Shown here in pieces: positions 61,327-64,000 of a stretch of DNA of 64,000 bases (position 1 is the stretch's first letter; each line of letters begins with the position of its first letter). The notes beneath the pieces were generated by a model, which saw only the letters and a program-made list of their open reading frames with translations, had not been told where the DNA came from and did no database searches. This DNA is from Deltaproteobacteria bacterium (GTDB lineage Bacteria; Myxococcota_A; Polyangia; HGW-17). Made by a program: the position numbers and the translations under genes. The DNA lies in assembly GCA_016937155.1 (NCBI GenBank), contig JAFGWM010000067.1:1-64000 (forward strand). The letters run 5' to 3'.

Positions 61327-62646
61327 CTAGAATCTGATAAGTGTAAGTCCTGCAGGCTTAGCTTTTGCGAAACCAGGATTCATAGCTGAACTATCTGTTT
61401 GCAGATCGTTTAAAACAACGCCTACAACCACTACTGCAACTGCAACACCCACATAGAAATACCACTTTGTAAAAAGTGAACCATCAGATGAAAATGGATC
61501 GCTTGGATTTCCCGGACCAGTTGGTCCAGGACCTGTTCCCGGATCTGAATTATTAGGAGTTGTGGTTCCACCAACAACGCCATCTGGTTTATTAGGATCA
61601 TTATTACCGGAATCAGGAGTATTCTGGTTTGTATTATAATCCTTGAGACTTTTAATACGATCTTTTACATCTGAAGGGGCAGGATTATCGCTAGGACCTC
61701 TGTTTTTCAGATAAATATTGTAATGTTTAATGGCTTCTGTATATTTCTGCTGATAATCGTAAGTTACAGCAATATACCAGTCAACTCTCGGTTCATATCT
61801 GTTCATTTTCATACTCAGAGCTTTAAACTTTGTGAAATAATTTCTTGCGCTGGTATAATTTCCCCTCCCGAAATATCTGTTGGCCAACTTTCTGTATCTC
61901 TCAAGATTTACAAAATCATTTCTGCTGGTGGTATTCATTCGTGTAATATCATTTTTAAGTCGTTCTTTTTCCTGAATTGATTTAATGATTTTCACTCTAG
62001 CTGATATTTCAGATTTGGAAGGCCAGTCGGGTTCAACCGTGGCTGTTTTGATATAGTTATCATAATATCTAATAGCCAATGGATATTTTTTGAGTCCTTC
62101 ATAACACTTTCCAATTTTCAGAGTAATGATCGTTTTATAGGTTTTGGTTCGTCTCATAAGACGTGAAATCTCACGGAAATACTCAAGAGCTGTTCTGTAA
62201 TCACCCGATGCGAGTAACTCATCGCCTTTACGGCTTTTTTCCATTATCTGCTTCAGAAGTTGAGTTTTAAGACTTTCATTGGGGTTGACAGTTTTCTTCA
62301 TCTTAACCTTAAGATCAGCAATTTTTTTCTCAACATCAGCTTTATGTGGTCCTTTTGCTGGAAATTTCTCTGCCCCTATATATATTTCATAGTGAGCCAC
62401 TGCTTTTTCAAGGTTCCCCTCACCCTCGTAACACTGAGCAATTCGAAAGTCTATCATATGCTGATAAGTACCATCTTCCTTGGCAAATTCCTTCACCTGA
62501 ATAAACAGTGAACGAGCTTCAGTAAACTTATTCTGAGTAAATTTAGTTTTGGCGTTCTGATATATCTTCATATAGAACGGTGCTGCAGATACCATGGATG
62601 GAACAATACTCAGGATTAACCCGAAGATAATAACTTTAGCCTTCAT
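61327..62646 (-). CDS. Exported TPR protein with C-terminal TM anchor
   Basis: A 439-residue protein: signal peptide (cleaved near residue 21), two blocks of TPR repeats (about 25-115 and 125-325), a Pro/Gly/Asn-rich linker (about 335-390), a TM helix (about 395-415) and a short tail. The TPR part should be periplasmic. GAGGT precedes the ATG. It follows the kinase gene after 37 bases and precedes the cNMP-binding gene after 19 bases, so the three probably form one operon. Confidence 0.82.
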   Translation of the reverse strand: MKAKVIIFGLILSIVPSMVSAAPFYMKIYQNAKTKFTQNKFTEARSLFIQVKEFAKEDGTYQHMIDFRIAQCYEGEGNLEKAVAHYEIYIGAEKFPAKGPHKADVEKKIADLKVKMKKTVNPNESLKTQLLKQIMEKSRKGDELLASGDYRTALEYFREISRLMRRTKTYKTIITLKIGKCYEGLKKYPLAIRYYDNYIKTATVEPDWPSKSEISARVKIIKSIQEKERLKNDITRMNTTSRNDFVNLERYRKLANRYFGRGNYTSARNYFTKFKALSMKMNRYEPRVDWYIAVTYDYQQKYTEAIKHYNIYLKNRGPSDNPAPSDVKDRIKSLKDYNTNQNTPDSGNNDPNKPDGVVGGTTTPNNSDPGTGPGPTGPGNPSDPFSSDGSLFTKWYFYVGVAVAVVVVGVVLNDLQTDSSAMNPGFAKAKPAGLTLIRF

Positions 62647-62683
62647 ATCAACCTCTTTTCAGAACTAAACTTTAAATATTCAA

Positions 62684-64000
62684 CTAATCGAACACCACAT
62701 CATTTTTCATGGTCATTACAACATTCATTGGAATCATCGGCCTTTTTACCATAACAGGAGGTTTAACTTCCCTCATAGCCGGTCGCATATGACCACCTCT
62801 GGACCTCATCCTGATTTTAACTCTGGATCTTCCACTGCCCTTTATTACTTTTTTAATTTTTTTATAACCACTTCTGGTTACCTCTACTTCTATAGCACCA
62901 TCATTTTCCATTACAAGGGTGTATGGTGTAGGAAACGTCTTTTCCCCGATCTTTATGACTGGAGGGGGATCCTGATCGTCAATATTTGTAAGAATAACGA
63001 TCTTCACGGGATTCTTGAATTTGGGTTCAGTACCATTTTTTTTATCTGGCTTCATATCATCGTTTGCAATATCCGTTTTCATATCCGGATTCATTGCATC
63101 AGGAACAACATCTTCCTTCATATCAGATTTCGGATCCTTTGGAGAATCAGGACCCATGTTATCTGTTTCTTTAGTATCGGCATCTTTTTTATCATCAGAT
63201 GTTTTTCCTGTATCAGTATTCTTGGCCACCTGATCAGTCTTTTTTTCTTCTCCTCCATCGGATCTCATTACAAACCACCAGTATCCCCCACCTGCTGCCG
63301 CTGCGGCGAAAAAGAGAAAAATAAAAGCAAACAGAAGTCCCTTACCTTTGCTGGACTGCATTGTTGTTGACTGTCCTGCAAAAGGAGACTGAGTCTGTGA
63401 AAAATTACCGGTATTCTGTTCAATCACCCCAACGGGATGAGGCGGCTGGTAGGCACCGGAGGGAGGTTGTGTTCCAGGAGGATAAGACGTGGCACTTTGT
63501 GGAAAACCGGTGGGTGACTGTGTTCCAGGAGGAAAAGAAGTCGCACTTTGTGGAAAACCGGTGGGTGACTGTGTTCCAGGAGGAAAAGTCCCACCTCCGT
63601 ATGTGGGATTAGGCTGAGGTGGAACTCCCATCGGTGGCTGATTGTATATATCCGCCGTCACAAGAGGCTCACCAACACCAAGTTCCATTCCCACAGCATT
63701 TAAATCCGCAAGGAATTCACCCATAGTCTGAAATCTCTCATCAGGATCTTTTGCCATTGCTTTCAGAATTGTCTGTTCAATTCTGGGATGAATATTTGAG
63801 TTAAGAGTAGTGGGTGGAGGTGGAGGTGTTGTAATATGCTGGGTTAAAATACCCATAAAGGATTCAGCCTTAAATGGAACACTTCCCGTAAAAATTTCAA
63901 ACATAATGACACCAACACTGTATATGTCAGCACGGTGATCAAGTTTGTTCCCCATAGCCTGCTCCGGGGCCATATAATGGGGCGTTCCAAAAATTGTCCC
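62684..64000 (-). CDS. Membrane Ser/Thr protein kinase with PEGA-like C-terminal domain (partial, cut by right edge)
   Basis: The C-terminal 438 residues are visible; the kinase N-lobe and catalytic loop lie beyond the edge. The frame enters with GTIFGTPHYMAPEQ, the activation-segment end of a bacterial Hanks-type kinase. A Pro/Gly/Ser-rich linker with 17-residue repeats follows, then a TM helix (preceded by KGKG), an acidic Lys/Asp-rich stretch, a PEGA-like beta domain (TFPTPYTL....GAIEVEVTRSGYKK) and a basic Met/Pro-rich tail. First visible gene of the long minus-strand operon. Confidence 0.9.
   Translation of the reverse strand, partial: GTIFGTPHYMAPEQAMGNKLDHRADIYSVGVIMFEIFTGSVPFKAESFMGILTQHITTPPPPPTTLNSNIHPRIEQTILKAMAKDPDERFQTMGEFLADLNAVGMELGVGEPLVTADIYNQPPMGVPPQPNPTYGGGTFPPGTQSPTGFPQSATSFPPGTQSPTGFPQSATSYPPGTQPPSGAYQPPHPVGVIEQNTGNFSQTQSPFAGQSTTMQSSKGKGLLFAFIFLFFAAAAAGGGYWWFVMRSDGGEEKKTDQVAKNTDTGKTSDDKKDADTKETDNMGPDSPKDPKSDMKEDVVPDAMNPDMKTDIANDDMKPDKKNGTEPKFKNPVKIVILTNIDDQDPPPVIKIGEKTFPTPYTLVMENDGAIEVEVTRSGYKKIKKVIKGSGRSRVKIRMRSRGGHMRPAMREVKPPVMVKRPMIPMNVVMTMKNDVVFD
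63470..63588. repeat. 51-bp in-frame tandem repeat in the kinase linker
   Basis: Two nearly identical 51-bp units (63492-63542 and 63543-63588+) and a partial copy at 63470-63491 encode the 17-residue motif FPPGTQSPTGFPQSATS. Length variation would alter the distance between kinase domain and membrane. Confidence 0.88.

Noticed and set aside
62789-63370. Plus-strand frame of 193 codons with apparent hydrophobic segments
   Set aside because: Antisense to the acidic linker and PEGA-like part of the kinase gene; the Phe/Ile/His richness mirrors Lys/Asp codons on the other strand.

Overview
The window looks like chromosomal DNA of a low-GC (roughly 40 % by eye) bacterium of the old 'deltaproteobacterial' type, closest in style to Myxococcota/Bdellovibrionota. 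Pointers are several Ser/Thr protein kinases with the HRDISPPN catalytic loop, an FHA-like/TonB-like protein resembling myxobacterial gliding proteins, DsbA-like lipoproteins with a CPAC centre, a PATAN (DUF4388) protein, a tandem cAMP-binding protein and a giant TPR protein. There is no rRNA, CRISPR array, phage or transposon. Gene density is very high and many neighbours overlap by 1-13 bases.

Left part (1-20.7 kb): a receiver-domain response regulator runs off the left edge and carries homogenised 33-bp repeats. It is followed by a HAD-IIA phosphatase abutting two tRNA genes, an adenylate cyclase, and zapA - structured RNA (6S-like by position) - rny - ymdB. rny-ymdB is coupled to three cysteine-rich lipoproteins of the DsbA family, one of which has lost its redox centre. 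Next come two divergent kinase genes (one with two kinase domains), an FHA/TonB-like protein, ftsW, a RadC/JAB protein and a HEAT-type lipoprotein.

Middle (20.7-36.2 kb): an envelope cluster mostly on the minus strand. It holds a GT-C-like membrane protein, a DUF4105 (Lnb-like) protein, a CtpA-type protease, a phosphohexomutase, an Amidase_3 with a palindromic promoter, a Cys-rich mini-protein and a lipoprotein L,D-transpeptidase. A plus-strand signalling cassette follows (PATAN protein, receiver-HD-GYP, PAS/GAF histidine kinase).

Right part (36.4-64 kb): one 10.5-kb gene encodes an approximately 3500-residue protein built from a 72-residue helical module and ending in a metallopeptidase-like domain without HExxH. 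It is followed by a small lipoprotein, lysine 5,6-aminomutase (kamD-kamE), and a second RNase Y-like gene with a degenerate KH domain. A tRNA-Val/tRNA-Asp/rsfS/rlmH unit and two CNNM/CorB transporters come next. The window closes with a long minus-strand operon: kinase (cut by the right edge), TPR protein, tandem cNMP-binding protein, beta-barrel protein, then four overlapping genes for an MtaB-like methylthiotransferase, an isochorismatase-like hydrolase, an FAD/NAD(P) oxidoreductase and an RlmN-like radical SAM protein.

The best candidates for undescribed biology are this last four-gene module, the catalytically erased DsbA-like lipoprotein beside two intact paralogues, the RNase Y paralogue without a GxxG loop, the giant TPR protein, and a class-I tRNA with a CAA anticodon and a leucine-type D arm. 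All functional statements rest on reading motifs by eye; no database search was run.
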